Shown piece by piece: positions 10,948 to 23,660 of a DNA stretch of 64,000 nucleotides. Below the pieces are notes generated by a model that was not told the origin of the DNA, ran no database searches, and saw nothing but the letters and a program-made list of their open reading frames with translations. A program made the position numbers and the translations under genes. Within the stretch, counting starts at the first letter, position 1. Every line of letters starts with the position of its first letter. This stretch comes from Pelobates cultripes. Taxonomy: Eukaryota; Chordata; Amphibia; Anura; Pelobatidae. Location of the stretch: the NCBI GenBank assembly GCA_933207985.1, contig OW240915.1, forward strand, positions 276,845,524 to 276,909,523, given 5' to 3'.

Positions 10948-11942
10948 GTAATCCCAATGGGGTGATGACACAAACTTTTGATGAGTAATTTGCTGTTACA
11001 TATGTAGATATCAATCCCAATATTCATCCAGTTTCCACACCACAGTGATACATGACAATAGCATTGTCACCTCTTTAACTGCTATAGAATGTGGCACTTG
11101 GATACATTCTGTAAAAGGCATAACTACTCTCAGTTTGACATACAGAAACATATGATAGGTTTATTAAGGCCTTACCCACAGGCTTACATTCTAAGCAAGA
11201 TAGAAATTTGTAAGCACAAAGTACAGTCCATGCTCACCGGTTTAATTATAAACAAACAGTTGACTGACATACCCATCAGAGAGACACTGCCTCTTTTGTC
11301 CCTTGCTAGCCATCCAGAATATTGAGTAGTCTGTATTTGGTAAGTACGTATTTAAAAAGAAAACAACAACAAAAAAATTGTAGTTTATAGAAATACTGTG
11401 TGTGACATGCTTTTTTTTATTACATTACTAAAATCAATAGTGTTAACATTAAGTGCTACGATAAATATGAAATACATATTTTTAAAAACGTGTAGGAGTC
11501 GTTATTCAGTATAGTTTACTATTTAATATAAAGGCCATTTATATTTTACTATATATTGAAAAAAAAATTTTTTATGACAGTCATACTCTCCCAGATACAC
11601 CCAATTCAAGAGTGTCTGAGTATGCTTGTGCGAGTGTGACTTATTAAATCAGGCACATTACATTTCAAATATGCTTTAGTACACTTATTTATGGTCTTGG
11701 GCGTTCTTGCAAACACTCACAAATACTTTTAGACAGATACACTCTTACACTCTTATGTTTAGAGACATTGAATGTTTCTACTTTCTTCATTTTCCCTCTT
11801 CTTGCCTTGACATAGTCTTATTCTTAATAGTTTGGCTGCAGGAGACTGAAAATTGAGCACTCTCCACCTCACTTCTCCATGTATTTTCTCCTTTGCTCTC
11901 TGCGTGGCTCTTTAAGAGGCTCTGGACAGTAGGTGTATGGAG

Positions 11943-12298
11943 AGGCACTATAAACCTAATTAAAAGACATTTGGTTTTCAGGCTCCAGGGTCCCTCGGCG
12001 CTGGTTCAGGGTCCGCACTCGCATTAGTACTTCCCCCACAGGAAAGCATTTATAATGCTTACCTATGGGGTTTTAAATGACGCTGGATGTCCTCCAAAAG
12101 TCGCCTAATAACCCGGAAGTCCCTCTAGTCATTGTCTGGTAGACAGCCACTAGAGGTGGAGTTAACTCTCAAAAGGTAATCATTGCAGTTTAGTAAAAAC
12201 TATTTTTTTTTACTTTGCAGGGATAAGGGACCTGGAACACAGCACCCAGACCACTTCAATGAGCTGAGGTGGTCTTGGTGCCTGTAGTCTGCCTTTAT
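11943..12298. mobile_element. Degraded relative of TTAA-flanked MITE family B
   Basis: The 3' half 'cacccagaccacttcaatga' followed by 'gctgaggtggtcttggtgcc' matches the corresponding 3' end of the elements at 8907-9306 and 63284-63729. 'aggaaagcatttataatgct' matches their central hairpin. Terminal bases have decayed, so ends are approximate and no TTAA pair is preserved. Confidence 0.45.
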
Positions 12299-13545
12299 GG
12301 TGGAGTAATAGTAGTTCAGTACAGGGTTTGCTTAATCCTCTTTTCACTTCTAAAATGTTTAAGGAGTATTTCATTTTGTAAAATCATTAGTCAATTTTAA
12401 CTAAAGTGTTAATTCTTGAAATTAGATTTTAGCATAGTACAATTTTCAATACTAATGTGTCTCTGAGTGTTTTGTTGATATTATACAAAGCCTCAGTTGC
12501 ATGTGATCTGTACATGAACCCCTTGCAGAGAACCGTTTACACATTGTTGCTGGTGGGGTGTGTGTGGGGGATGTGATGAGTTTCTCCAATTTATAACAAA
12601 TTAGATCTGCTCTTTGCTATGTCTTTTGAGAAGATAGTTACCATAATTGCACTTAAAATGGTTTCAGAAAACAGATGTTACCTTATAAAATCATTTTCAT
12701 TTGTTGGTCTGTAATTTAAGGAGAAAAAAAAAATCCTTGATGTTCTTATTTTTTTTTTTTTCTATGATTCTCTGCTTCTGTTCTCATGCACAAAAAAAAA
12801 ATTCCATTCAGCAGTTTTCCCAGCTTGGACATTGGTCTGAATTTTGTTGTTCAGAGTTCAGTTCACTATCAGCGAATAATCCCATTCTCAACTGTGATAG
12901 CATTTATACATGAAGATTTTATTATTGTTTTAGTGTGCCTAAAATTCTGAGTCCAAGCTAGTATGAATAGGAAATGTTAATTAATGGGGGGAAAGATTAG
13001 TTAAATATGTCAAGGAGAAAATATTCAGTACATTTAATGGTATTATTAATGTGCTTAATTAATCACAGGGTTTTTTTTTTTGTGGAGTAGACTTAAAGGG
13101 ATACAATAGTCAACTGAACCATTACAGCTTAATGTAGTGATTCAGGGATATTTAGTCTCTTAGTGTAAAAGCAGCACTTTCTGGGAAAGGCAGTGTTTAC
13201 CCTGCTGCCTAAGGATTGCAGGACCAATGTCTAGCGTCTCCATAATCTGAATGGAGACACTGAACGCTCCCCATAAAGATACACTGACTCAATTCATCTC
13301 TGTAAGAAGATGCTGCTTTGCACAGCACAACGATTTGCTGTGCATGTCCACTCGACTCCCAATGAGGAAGATTTGGATTGGCTGAGATCATCAAGACTGA
13401 TGAATGATCTCAGCCAGTGAGGCAGGGTGGCCACGATAAAACCGGCACAGCGCGTAAAGAAAGGTCGGTAGGTAAATTGTATTTTGTTTTTGTTTATTTC
13501 ATTCTGTAGGGAAGAAACAATAATCCAGTTAGGAAGGGGAACACT

Positions 13546-14693
13546 CAGTGGCAGAACTACTACTGTCGCAGGGGTCACAGCTGCGACTGGCCTGCCACTC
13601 CAGCGGGCCCTGCCGGCCCCCTGTGAGTGTGGGTCCCGCCGGCTAAGTAATGCGGCCCCAGCCCACGTGGTGTAACCGCTGGGGCCGCATTGAAGGGACC
13701 CATTGGGTTGCCCATGCTTTTAGGGCCACCCGATGCTATGTATTTCCAGGGGGCCCAGTCAGCACTTTAACAATGTGACTGGGCCCCCTCCGATGATGTC
13801 AGAGTGCGCTGGGAAGAAGTGACTGTCCCGGTCACTTCCTCCCAGCAACCACAAGGAGCCACACAGGAGGAAGGAGAGGAGGGAGTCAGAGTGGGAACTC
13901 TGACTCCCATCAGGCTAAGCCACTGACCCCAGGGAAAGTTATGTGTGTATGTATGTCTGTCTGTGTGTCTTTGTATGTGTGTGTGTATATCGGTGTGTCT
14001 ATGTATGTATGTATGTGTGTATATGTCTGTCTGTGTTTCTGTATGTATGTGTGTCTATCTGTTTGTATGTATGTGTATGTCTGTCTTTGTGTATGTATGT
14101 GTGTCTGTATGTATGTGTATTGCAAAAGTGATTATAGGAACTGCAATCAATCCCAACAGCCACTGGTGCTCCAGAGTGGGACCAGCAATCCCATCACATT
14201 AAGGCAACAAGGAAATTCCCCAGGCACTCAGAGTGCCAAAGCCGCAGGCAGATTTAATGAAACAAAAAGAGCAGCAATGTTTCGACCTACTAAGAAGTCT
14301 TTTTCAAGCTGGGTGCTTGAAAAAGACCTCTTAGTAGGTTGAAACGTTACTGCTCTTTTTATTTCGTTAAATCTGCCTCTGGCTTTGACACTCTGAGTGC
14401 TTGGGGAATTTCTTTGTTGTCTGTATGTCTGTATGTCTGTGTGTGTGTGTGTATGTCTGTCTGTGTCTGTATGTGTGTTTGTGTGTGTGTGTTTGTATGT
14501 ATATGTGTATGAGTGTGTCTCTGTATATGTGTGTGTCTGCATGTATATTGCTTGCATGTGTGGGGGGAGGTATGAACGTATGGGAGGGGGACAATAGATG
14601 TATGGGGGGGGAGGGTGGTTGGGGAGGTAGATGTATGGGGGGCCCCAGAGCGATTTTTGCACCGGGGCCCCATGGTTTCTAGTTACACCTCTG
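13546..14693. mobile_element. hAT-type non-autonomous element carrying a TG-rich microsatellite
   Basis: The ends CAGTGGCAGAACTACT and (reverse complement of the right end) CAGAGGTGTAACTA are the short CAGNGG-type inverted termini typical of hAT elements. Flanking 8-mers GGAACACT and GTAACATT agree at 6 of 8 positions and fit an aged target duplication. The left third is GC-rich with 'gggccccct' blocks. 13940-14120 and 14410-14560 are a degenerate TG/TATG microsatellite that is interrupted by a foldback. Open frames in the microsatellite are artefacts. Confidence 0.65.
14204..14420. repeat. Near-perfect hairpin of about 105-bp arms
   Basis: The left arm (gaaattccccaggcactcag ... agtctttttcaagc) pairs with the right arm (gcttgaaaaagacctcttag ... 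gaatttctttgttg) around the five-base centre tgggt at 14310-14314. Mismatches are few. The hairpin interrupts the TG-rich microsatellite of the surrounding hAT element, so it is a third-level insertion or a foldback element. No coding. Confidence 0.8.
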
Positions 14694-16559
14694 GTAACAT
14701 TATGGCATTAGGAATACATGTTTGTATTCCAAGTTCTACAATGTTCCTTTAAAGCTAACAATTAATAATAAAATCACAGTTCTATGTAATTTGATTTGGC
14801 CTTAGCCTTCATGTGATCTCCAGTTCAATGGTCAGATTCTCACTGAGAACATTTTTCGATGATGGGCAAGATAACTCCAAAGAAGTCACACAGAGTGAAA
14901 CACATTTTAATTGGGTTGCGTGAATTCTTGATGTGCATGCTGTAACTTATGATAAAACGTTAATAGTGCGACCCATCTGAAGTCCACTATATGCCCAGGC
15001 TGTTAACATTGATAAAAGTTGGATCTGTATTGCATCTAAAGTGATATAAGATTAAAGCTTTCAGTTGGTAAATTATCATATTTACACTAAGATTGTTTCA
15101 TTGCTTAGCGGAATAGTTTTCTTTGAGTTTTTTTAATCTATTTTAAACAATTATATTTATGTAGCATAAATATATATTTTTTGTAATATTCCTGTAACCA
15201 TAACCTATTTTTTCTTCTTTATACAGAGCATTAACTTTTTTGTTTTAGCAAATATGAGTGGCTGTATTAGTGGAAGCGGCAAACACTTCAATTCATATAT
15301 CTATAAGGCTTGTGCATTCGGTTTCAGCTTAATTGCAGTTTGCCTGTATTTAGGCAAAACAGCCAAATTCCCTATCTCTGAAGCACCATATATAACTGAG
15401 AAAACAGATAGCACAATAGATGAGTTTGTTTGTTTGTTTTTGGATTTGAAGTTTTGCCCGTGGTGCTGAAAATGATCGTGGCTAGGGGACAGCCACTAAA
15501 TGTTGACTTTATTTGCCACCTAGTGACCAATAGAGCGAAAAAGGGAGGAACAGTAAAAAAAAAAAAAAAATCTATATTTATATATAATGTACTTTAAAAA
15601 ATATAGAATATATAAATATAGATGTATTTTTTTTTACTGCATATCCTGATAATTAAATAGAGACCAATGAGCGTTTGTGTATGCGTTGACGCAATTACCC
15701 TAAACATGATTTGTTTTCCTATTTATATTTTTGCTGTGAACTTTGAATGGACGTATAGATGTGATGGCATGCATTCATTTATTTATTTATGAACTGTAGT
15801 GCAAAATGATTTAAAATTAATTCACGCATTGTCACAAATTTGTGAAAAAATATAACCAGATCACTTTTCCACTCTAATAACTGCTTTTGTTCATGTATTT
15901 TTGCCATTTTAGGAATTAGCCCGTAAAAAGCCCGTTGCAATTGCATTTCTTTCTTTGTTTTTTCATTATGAAAATACTTTTTGTTCACTCCATGTTCACA
16001 GTTATTTATTTATTTTTCTTTACACACAAGGCTAAGGATATCCACCCGTAAGTGTGTTATAAGCATAGCTAAGCCTTTTATTGGAACCGTGTCTGTTGGT
16101 TTATGAAAGACAATTCAGTATTCTATATTCTCTTCATTGAGTATTCATCTGAGCAGATTGCATATTTATGCAATGTTAAACACCTTGTCAGTGATATAAT
16201 TCTCATGCAAATGACCTCATTATAAAATCAACTGGTGTGCAGTGAGTTCCCATAAGCCATCTGTAGTTGCATTTATCAAAATATTCATGAGATTTAATTG
16301 AAAGTGATAAAGGTCATTTTTACATAAGTAACTCCAACATGTTGCAGCTAGTAATAAATATAATTACAATTACACATTCATTAAAACATGTAAAATAATT
16401 TTTTTTTTTAATTGTCATCATTTAAAATGAATAGCTTGTGGGTGTACGATAAATGAATGGCAATAAATTAATTATTGATATTTGACATAGAATAAATAAT
16501 ACTCATAAATGCCACTACTTTAGCTGTCCAGTATTATTTTTGGTTATAATCATTTCTGC

Positions 16560-17532
16560 CGATATATGTCTGGATGTCTAGTCCCTGGGAGAGGTGACCG
16601 GTCACTGCACTAAACTTTCCTCCTGCAGCCCCGTGACGCCCCCTTTTGCACCGATGGGGGTTATCCCGGTCCCCTCTGGAGACACTTGCTTCTCCGCAAC
16701 AACAGAATCCTCCACTGGCTGAAAGACCACATGGCGTAGCCAAGATGGCCGCCGCAGCGAAGCATTTACAGCACCAGGAGAGCACTGCAATCTTTGCTTT
16801 GTGGGAACATTTTGAAGCCCGTTTTGACAAAATCTGTCAGGAGTTCTGGGAGTGCATAAAGGGCAGACCTCACCCACTACTCAGCCTTTAACTTGAGCTG
16901 TGGTAATGGATTACCGAACCCATTCCAGGAGGTAGGCCCATCTGGAGAAACCTGCGGCTAGACGCCCACTTAACCAACAAGCTTCTCAGCCTGTGGTGAT
17001 CCCTTGGACCCAAAACCCTACAGAGGGGCAAAGAAACATCCCTGGACAAACAGAGAGGGCACCCCTTTCAGCCCAGGCTTCAGGAGGTGTCAAACTGTGG
17101 TGCAGCGACCTACCTACAGCTCGCACACATGGGGTATGTCTTTCCCGACAACATCCCTGTAAAATCGTGGGTATGCCTGAAGTGGCCCGTGTGTGGGGTG
17201 GGATGAATCTCTGACGGCATGATCCTGCTCATCCACAGACAATCCAGTCTGCAATTGCTGGGCACTCTGTTTCTTCATTTAAGTACGCAGTGGCAGCATA
17301 ATGTTAATCTCAGTTACTAGTAGCATGTTATCACATACTCTTTCCCTTTTCTTGCCCTTTTTTACATAGCCTATACCATGCTGTACACAGAATTTTAAAA
17401 ACAAAAATATGCAGTGATTCAGGCATGTATTATAACCTTGTTACCTCTTTCTAATGCTACCATTTACAATGTCTCTGATCTCCTGTACCAATTAACATGC
17501 GCTACAAAAATAAATAATTATAAAAAAAAAAA
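16560..17532 (+). mobile_element. Degraded polyadenylated retroelement fragment
   Basis: A GC-rich segment containing 'ccaagatggccgccgcag' leads into a short open stretch (encoding KHLQHQEST and FEARFDKICQEFWE) and then decays. The 3' end is AT-rich and finishes with AATAAA-type signals followed by an A run at 17521-17532. This resembles a LINE 5' leader and gag-like start fused to a 3' end, but the family is not identified. It could instead be a processed pseudogene. Confidence 0.4.
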
Positions 17533-19800
17533 CTTTGTCTTGACGATCTTTGACCAAAGGAAGAGCTTAAGTCAGCTTCATTTCCTGTGTCAATGATAAA
17601 GTACTTTCTTTGACACAGGAAATGGAGCTGATTTAACCCCTTAAGGACTGGACTGTTTTTGCGATGTTGTACATTTGCGACCAGGAATATTTTTACACTT
17701 TTCTGGTGTTTGTGTTTGGCTGTAATTTTCCGCTCTCTCATTTACTGTTCCCATACAAATTATATATTGTTTTTTTCAGGACAAAAGGGGCTTTCTTTAC
17801 ATACCATTATTTATATAATCTCATGTATTTTAATTTAAAAAAAATAAAAAAATATGATGAAAAATTGAAAAAAAATACATGTTTTTGACTTTTACTTGAA
17901 AAATCTTTTACTCATCTACAAAAGCGAATGAAAAAAACTGCTAAATAGATTCAAAATTTTGTCCTGAGTTTAAAAATACCCAGTGTTTACGTGCTTTTTT
18001 TGCTTTTTTTTGCATGTTATAGGGCTATAGGTACAAGTAGGATATTGCGGTTTCAAAACATACATTTTTAAAATTTATCAATAGTGACATTGTAACACTA
18101 TTATCTGTCATAAATCTCTGAATAACACCCCACATGTACATATTTTTTTTAAAGTAGACAACCCAGGGTATTCAATATGGGTTATGTCCAGTCTTTTTTA
18201 GTAGCCACTTAGTCGAAAACACTGGCCAATGTAAGCATTCATATTTGTTTGTGTGTGAAAAAAGTAAAAAAACTAAATTGAACGCTAATTTTGGCCAGTG
18301 TTTGTGACCAAGTGGTTACTAAAAAAGACTGGACATACCCCATTTGCAATACCTTGGGTTGTCTTCTTTTGCAAATGGTATGCCATCATGGGGGTAATTC
18401 TCATTCCTGGGCTACCATACGCTCTCAAAGGCAACGTAACCAACCTGGCCATTTTCAATGTAAAAATATTTGACCCATGTATTTGACCTTGTAACTTTCA
18501 AAAATGATATAAAACCTGTACATGGCGGGTACTGTTTTACTCGGGAGACATCGCTGAACACATATATTAGTGTTTAAAAACTGGAAAACGTATCACAACA
18601 ATTGTATCATCAGTAAAAGTGCTGTTTGTGTGTGAAAAATGCAAAAAAAGTAACTTTCACTGACAATATCATCGCTGTGATATGTTTTACTGTTTTGAAT
18701 CACTAATATTTGTGTTCAGCGAAGTCTCCCGAGTAAAACAGTACCCCCCATGTACAGGTTTTAGGGTGTCGTAGAACGTTACAGGGTAAAATACAGTGCT
18801 AGCAAATTAAATTCTCTGGAATTTCGGCCTGGGTTGGCAGGCAGGTCCCTCAAATTGCAATCAATAAAATTACTGAATTATGTAAAAATATTACATAAAT
18901 ACGCACGTAGAATTTAAATATATATGCATATTTATATATTTGAAGTCTACGTGTATATTTATATAATTATTTATGTAATTTTGTATATGGACATATGTAT
19001 ATTTCTTATTATTTTTATTTATTTTTATATACATAGATATATATACAAATTCATTCTAAGTGTATTTTGATATAAATATATATATATTAATTTTAAAATA
19101 CAGTTAGAATAAAATTTCATATAGCTATATAATTTTTTTAAAATTTTTTATTATTATTTTAAAAATTTTTTATTTAATTTAAATTACTTATTATTTATAT
19201 TTTATAATAATATATATATACAATCTATATAGTTATTATATATATTATATATATACGTGTGTAATTTAATTATAAGTGTATTTTTATATTAATATAAGTA
19301 CATATTAATATAAAAATACACTTAGTATGGCAATATATATATGATATATAGACATATATTATATTGATATAATATATGTCTATATATCATATATACACAT
19401 ATATAATTATTATTATTTTTTTTATTAACATTAACTTTATTTATTTTTTTGATTTTACACTAGCAGGGAGACTGCCTGTCAGCACAGACAGTCCCCCTGC
19501 AGGCAGATACTAGGACACCCATTGTGACCATGTGATCGCTATGTTAAGCGATCACATGGCCACAGGGGTCCTAAATCAGTGTGGGGAGACTGTCTGGGCT
19601 GCAGGCAGTCTCCCCACACCGGGAGCAACACTGATCGCCGCCGGGGGAACGACGGCGATCAGGTAAGTAACGGAAACCGTTAGGACGGTTCAGGACCGTC
19701 ATCGGTCCGCAATGGGAAAATCCCGATGACGGTCCTGAACCGTCCTCGGTCGGGAAGGGGTTAAGCTCCTCCTTTGGTCAACAAGGTCAAACATAGGAAA
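17532..19800. mobile_element. Palindromic element split by a piggyBac-type insertion
   Basis: Outside the inserted element, 17532-17592 pairs with 17606-17636 plus 19765-19800: 'tttgaccaaaggaagagctt' and 'cagcttcatttcctgtgtca' on the left match the reverse complement of 'gacacaggaaatggagctga' and 'aagctcctcctttggtcaac' on the right. Removing 17637-19764 restores one continuous hairpin of about 130 bp. Class unassigned. Confidence 0.65.
17637..19760. mobile_element. Large non-autonomous piggyBac-type element (2.1 kb)
   Basis: Bounded by TTAA (17633-17636 and 19761-19764), with ends CCCCTTAAGGAC and CGGGAAGGGG. CCC...GGG termini with TTAA duplication are characteristic of piggyBac-type transposons. 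The interior holds no transposase. Instead there are internal inverted repeats (18160-18350 and 18525-18760), a very AT-rich TA-repeat core (18890-19450) and a GC-rich end with two hairpins (19527-19565 and 19680-19745). A reverse-oriented relative ends at 38740 and a 72-bp miniature is at 60902-60973. Confidence 0.7.
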
Positions 19801-19904
19801 AATCCATAAAATAAAGTAGTCCCTACTTGGTTTTATGTTTTAATGAAAATAAGATCAGAAATAAAGAAAAGAAGAGCAGATTCTGAGGGATGAAATGAAG
19901 CGGA

Positions 19905-20290
19905 AAAAATAGGAGAAAGGAAGCTCGGCGTGTAATTTATAATTGTTCCCAAGTCCTTTTTGTTTAATGTTATCCTTAATTCAACCCCATTTATTGTATA
20001 AGTGGCTTGTGGGTTCATTACTCCAAAATGCATCACTTTGCATTTATCTGTATTGAATCTCATCTGCCTCCTGCCTGCCCGGTCCCCCAATTTGTCTAAA
20101 TCCCTTTGTAGTTTTATCTTATCTGCAAAAACCAAACATGACTTTCAATGCCCACTAAAATATAATTTCTAAACAGATTAAAGAAGAATGGAGCCAGAAA
20201 ATAACACTGAGGCACTCCACTTATCATTTTTGTCCAATTTGAACATTTTCCATTTTCTTCTAACCTCTTCATAGAATGCAGTTAAGTTAG
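19905..20290 (-). pseudogene. CR1-type LINE reverse transcriptase fragment
   Basis: The minus strand encodes KLQRDLDKLGDRAGRRQMRF followed by NTDKCKVMHFG and 'YTINGVELR', the block after the YxDD box in CR1-type polymerases (the thumb-side NxxKCKVMH motif). The YxDD itself is changed (VFADKIKL). Both sides decay into non-coding sequence, and the adjacent 20131-20280 resembles more of the same ORF with stops. It is a short, dead relic. Confidence 0.65.
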
Positions 20291-22408
20291 GTAGGTCCCA
20301 CTGATGTCACTCCACCAATATGTTTCGCCTTTATCAAAGTGCAAGTACATCACATTCTGTATACATATTTTAGTTATGGGGATATAAACTCTTCATTATT
20401 AAAAATGTAAGTTCCAAAGTGATGTAGATTAATGTTATTTTGCAAAACAACTTCTTCAGGGTAGAAGTTAGAGATTTAGAATTTTATTTTTTTACTTTGA
20501 TTAGTTGCGGTTTATTACGCGCTGCATACATTTAAACTTTGTAAGTGGACAAGAAATCAACCTGCAGGAGCAACATGCAACCCATAACGAACTATTTCCT
20601 TGTGTGTGCATTTCAAATTGTGGCTTCCCAGTATGTCCCAGTGGAATCAGTATATGAACATAATTTTATTGGGGGGAGAATTCTACATACAATAAGGTCA
20701 TTTAACTCAAGGCACATTTAAGAAGAAGAAAAATAGCTGGTTTATGTATAATTATTTATAAGTCTGCAAAATACTTTCAAAACTTAATTTTGGAAGGAAT
20801 TGCTGTAATTACTGGTCTAGTGGTTCAAGCAAATTATTATGTATAATGGAAAAAAGTGTCTAAAGAAATCTACAGGCTGTAATTAAATGATAGAATTTCA
20901 TCAATGCCTGTACTTTTCATGTTGAGTAAGCAGGGCGTGTTGAGCAAATATATTTTTTTCTTTTCTTTTTTTACATTTTTTTAAAAATATTTTATGTATT
21001 TATTTATCATACGCAGCCATTTAACCCACTGGTTTATTCAAGCCTTGGCAATGTGCTCATTTTTTCCCTCCATCATTTAAAGGGTTACCCTCAAGTGCCT
21101 ACAAACCTCTTCAGCGATGAAGTGGTTAACCAGGTACATGATACTGTTACCATTCTATGCTTTCAAAAGAAAATATACCTAATAGTTTCAGTAAAGATCA
21201 CACGTCCTTCCAACATCTGTTTTGAGTTTACTATAAAAACTGTGTCTCTGATCTCATGTGTTGAACTCCTGTATCTTTGCCACTGTCTATTTCCTGTGAA
21301 AAAATGCACCGAACAATAATAGCTTTTGTTCTTAACCTTCCAACCACTAGAGCAGCTGAACAAATAACTTCCATGCTTTCATTTTAAATAATTTATTCCA
21401 TGTATATGTTTGTGCAAAGTCATTTCATTTATTGAATGTTTCATCATTTAAAAATCAAATTGTGGGCTTCAAACTACTGAAAACTGCCATCTAATGGTTT
21501 CCTGATGCTTAACTCTTTTAGGGAAATTTTCTTGGAAATACATCATTTCGACTTGAGGAGAGCCTTACAAAGTATCCCCAGCACTTAGCAACTTTAATGT
21601 ATTCTACAAAAAAACAATTTAGCCACTGTTTACTTTTGCTGTGTTTCCTTCCCTGTCAGTGTTAATTATCGCTGACATTCAATTTGCTTTATGGTTGTTC
21701 CCGCTGCCAGCTCTAGTCAGAAATATACCAATGTACAGATTTCATTGTATTTAAATGCGAGGTTGTAAATGGCATGCAATTGGATCAACATTTTCATATA
21801 TTGAAATAAATTGGGGATTAAAAGAATGATATGCTGTGATCAGTTTACATTCCGATTTAAAAAAAAAAAAAAGCGAGCCTTGAAATCGCTTGCCAAGCAC
21901 TCAATAGTGGTGATTATTTTCAATTCTCCCAGACCTTTGTTGAAAAGACCTTTCTTCATATTTGGGGTGTTTTACAGTTCTGACAAGGAGATGACTGTTT
22001 TATAGCCCCATGGACAGCTGAGCTGCAGTGCTTTGGACAGCCTTGGTTATCTCCTTTTCTATAAATTAATCTTCATAAAATATTTTAATAGAACTAAAGA
22101 TCCCAACGTGTAATCTCCTGTGACATTTTTCTAGACAATAAAACCTGCTTCTTTTGTTAAAATTATATTATCTTCTTTATCAGTCTGCACTGGTTTGACT
22201 TTAAGTGATTTGGAGCTATTTTTATAATGGCCAAAACAGGTGCCTTTCAGGACAAAATGTTAAATAAGGATCAGTCATCATGGAAACCAAGAGACTGGCT
22301 CTCGACATCTGTCACTTTGCCACAGAAAAGCTTTTCATTGCCCTGATAAATATGACCCTATATCCTCTGGAAATGTCTTTACATGAAACAATATTTGTAA
22401 TATATTAA

Positions 22409-22745
22409 AATGGACACTGTTAGTACCAAAACAACTTTCGCTTAATTAAGTCGTTTGCGTGTATAGCCCAAGCCCTGCAGTCTCACTGCTCAGTTCTCTT
22501 CAATTTAAGAGTTACATCACTTTGTTTATGCAGTCCCAGCCACCCCTGCCTGGGTGAGACTTACAAGGTCTAGGTGCACACTTTTTAAAAAAAGAGTCTA
22601 AATTGTGTAACTTCCATTATTCACAGTGTGTTTGATGTAGAATTCCATATCTCCTGCTCTGTTAACAGCCCAGAAACAAAAGTGATTTAACTGCAGAGTC
22701 ACTGCTTCATTAAGCTAAAGTCATTTTGTTGCCAAGGGTATCCCT
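22409..22745. mobile_element. TTAA-bordered dispersed repeat, family C, copy 2
   Basis: TTAA at 22405-22408 and 22746-22749 flank a block with 'ccaaaacaactttcgcttaa' near its start and 'cttcattaagctaaagtca' near its end. It matches the repeat at 9311-9838 in order, but is shorter and has deletions. Terminal repeats are decayed. No coding. Confidence 0.55.
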
Positions 22746-22772
22746 TTAACATTATTTTAATCCATGTTATGC

Positions 22773-23660
22773 AGGGCCATATGTCTCAGTAGGGAAAGTA
22801 GGCACATTATGCCTAATAAAATCTCCCTCCCTACCTCCTGCTCTGTCAGAGCACTGACGGGAGCCAGGAAAACAGCCAGAGTTCCCCATCACTTAGATAT
22901 GTCTAGATAGATAAGTCCAGCTATAGTTAGTTTTCAGGAGCTCTAAGAACAGCCCACTGGTGGCTGCTATCTAGTACTATGTGATGGCACATGCATGGTG
23001 TAAGCCACATGGGGCTGTGCTTAGAGGTCCTGGAAGCAGAACTAACTCTAACTTGACTGCCTGACAGGAGATCTAGGGAGAAGACTGAACAAAGAGTGAG
23101 GAGATATTGTAAATAGGGATAGATACCACATACGATAAAATGGGAAAAAGCAGAGAATGGACTGAAAAAAAAGGTGATAAAATCAGAGGAAAATATGACT
23201 ACTTGGCTAACAGAGAAGGGAAGAAAGGACGATAAGGTGGGGGCTGGAAAAATGGCAATTGGAAGAGGAGAGTGGGTATGGAGACTTCAAACATGGCTAT
23301 CTGGTAAGGGAGAAGATGCATTGGGCAACAAGCATGGCTAACTGGTAAAGGGGCTGGACACATAGCTAATGGAAAGGGAGATGGAGGAATGGTATATGGG
23401 GGCTACAAATGTGGCTAACTAGTAAACAGAAAGGGACTGGGCATATGGTCAATGGAAATGGAGAGGGGAGAAGGAGGCTGGAAACTTGGTTAATGGAAAG
23501 GGAGAAGTGTACTGGGGATATGGCTGGAATGAAGAGGCCTGGAGAATGGATATCTGTGGTGGATTAGATAAGAATCTGGGATATATCTGAATATGGTGGG
23601 AAGGAAACTGCAGATATGATTGATTGGAGGGGAACCTAGGGGACAGACACGGTCTACACA
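22773..23660. repeat. Old repeat with degenerate purine-rich minisatellite
   Basis: A left end CAGGGCCATATGTCTCAG resembles the reverse complement of the terminus near 56165-56215. 23180-23550 contains a degenerate tandem unit of roughly 50-60 bases around 'ctggaaacatggctaatgga' and 'aagggagaa', strongly purine-biased on the + strand. Element class is not established; the right boundary is uncertain. Confidence 0.4.

Larger units (their letters stand above)
13097..14748. mobile_element. TTAA-flanked non-autonomous element interrupted by a hAT insertion
   Basis: TTAA at 13093-13096 precedes AGGGATACAATAGTC, and the right end ACAATGTTCCT precedes TTAA at 14749-14752, giving imperfect short inverted ends. 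The interior holds a palindromic stretch around 13380-13425 (gatctcagcc near both ends of a hairpin). A related copy starts at 34107, sharing 'caaacatgtattcc' near its left end with the reverse complement of this element's right end. Positions 13546-14693 are a later insertion, so the original element was about 0.5 kb. No coding role. Confidence 0.65.

Noticed and set aside
13941..14662. Several Cys/Val- or Thr/His-rich open frames of 60-144 aa
   Set aside because: They are translations of the TG/TATG microsatellite and the hairpin in all frames; no coding signal.
16646..16891. 81-aa frame with 'EARFDKICQEFWE' as a host exon
   Set aside because: The surrounding sequence behaves as a polyadenylated retroelement fragment, with no splice sites in phase with E4 and E5.
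21083..21133. Possible 51-nt exon (GYPQVPTN...) ending CAG|GTACAT
   Set aside because: It is open and has a passable donor, but the peptide is Pro-rich and not coiled coil, the acceptor is weak, and 'gatgaagtggttaaccag' looks like common repeat sequence. It would also be atypical in length for this gene.
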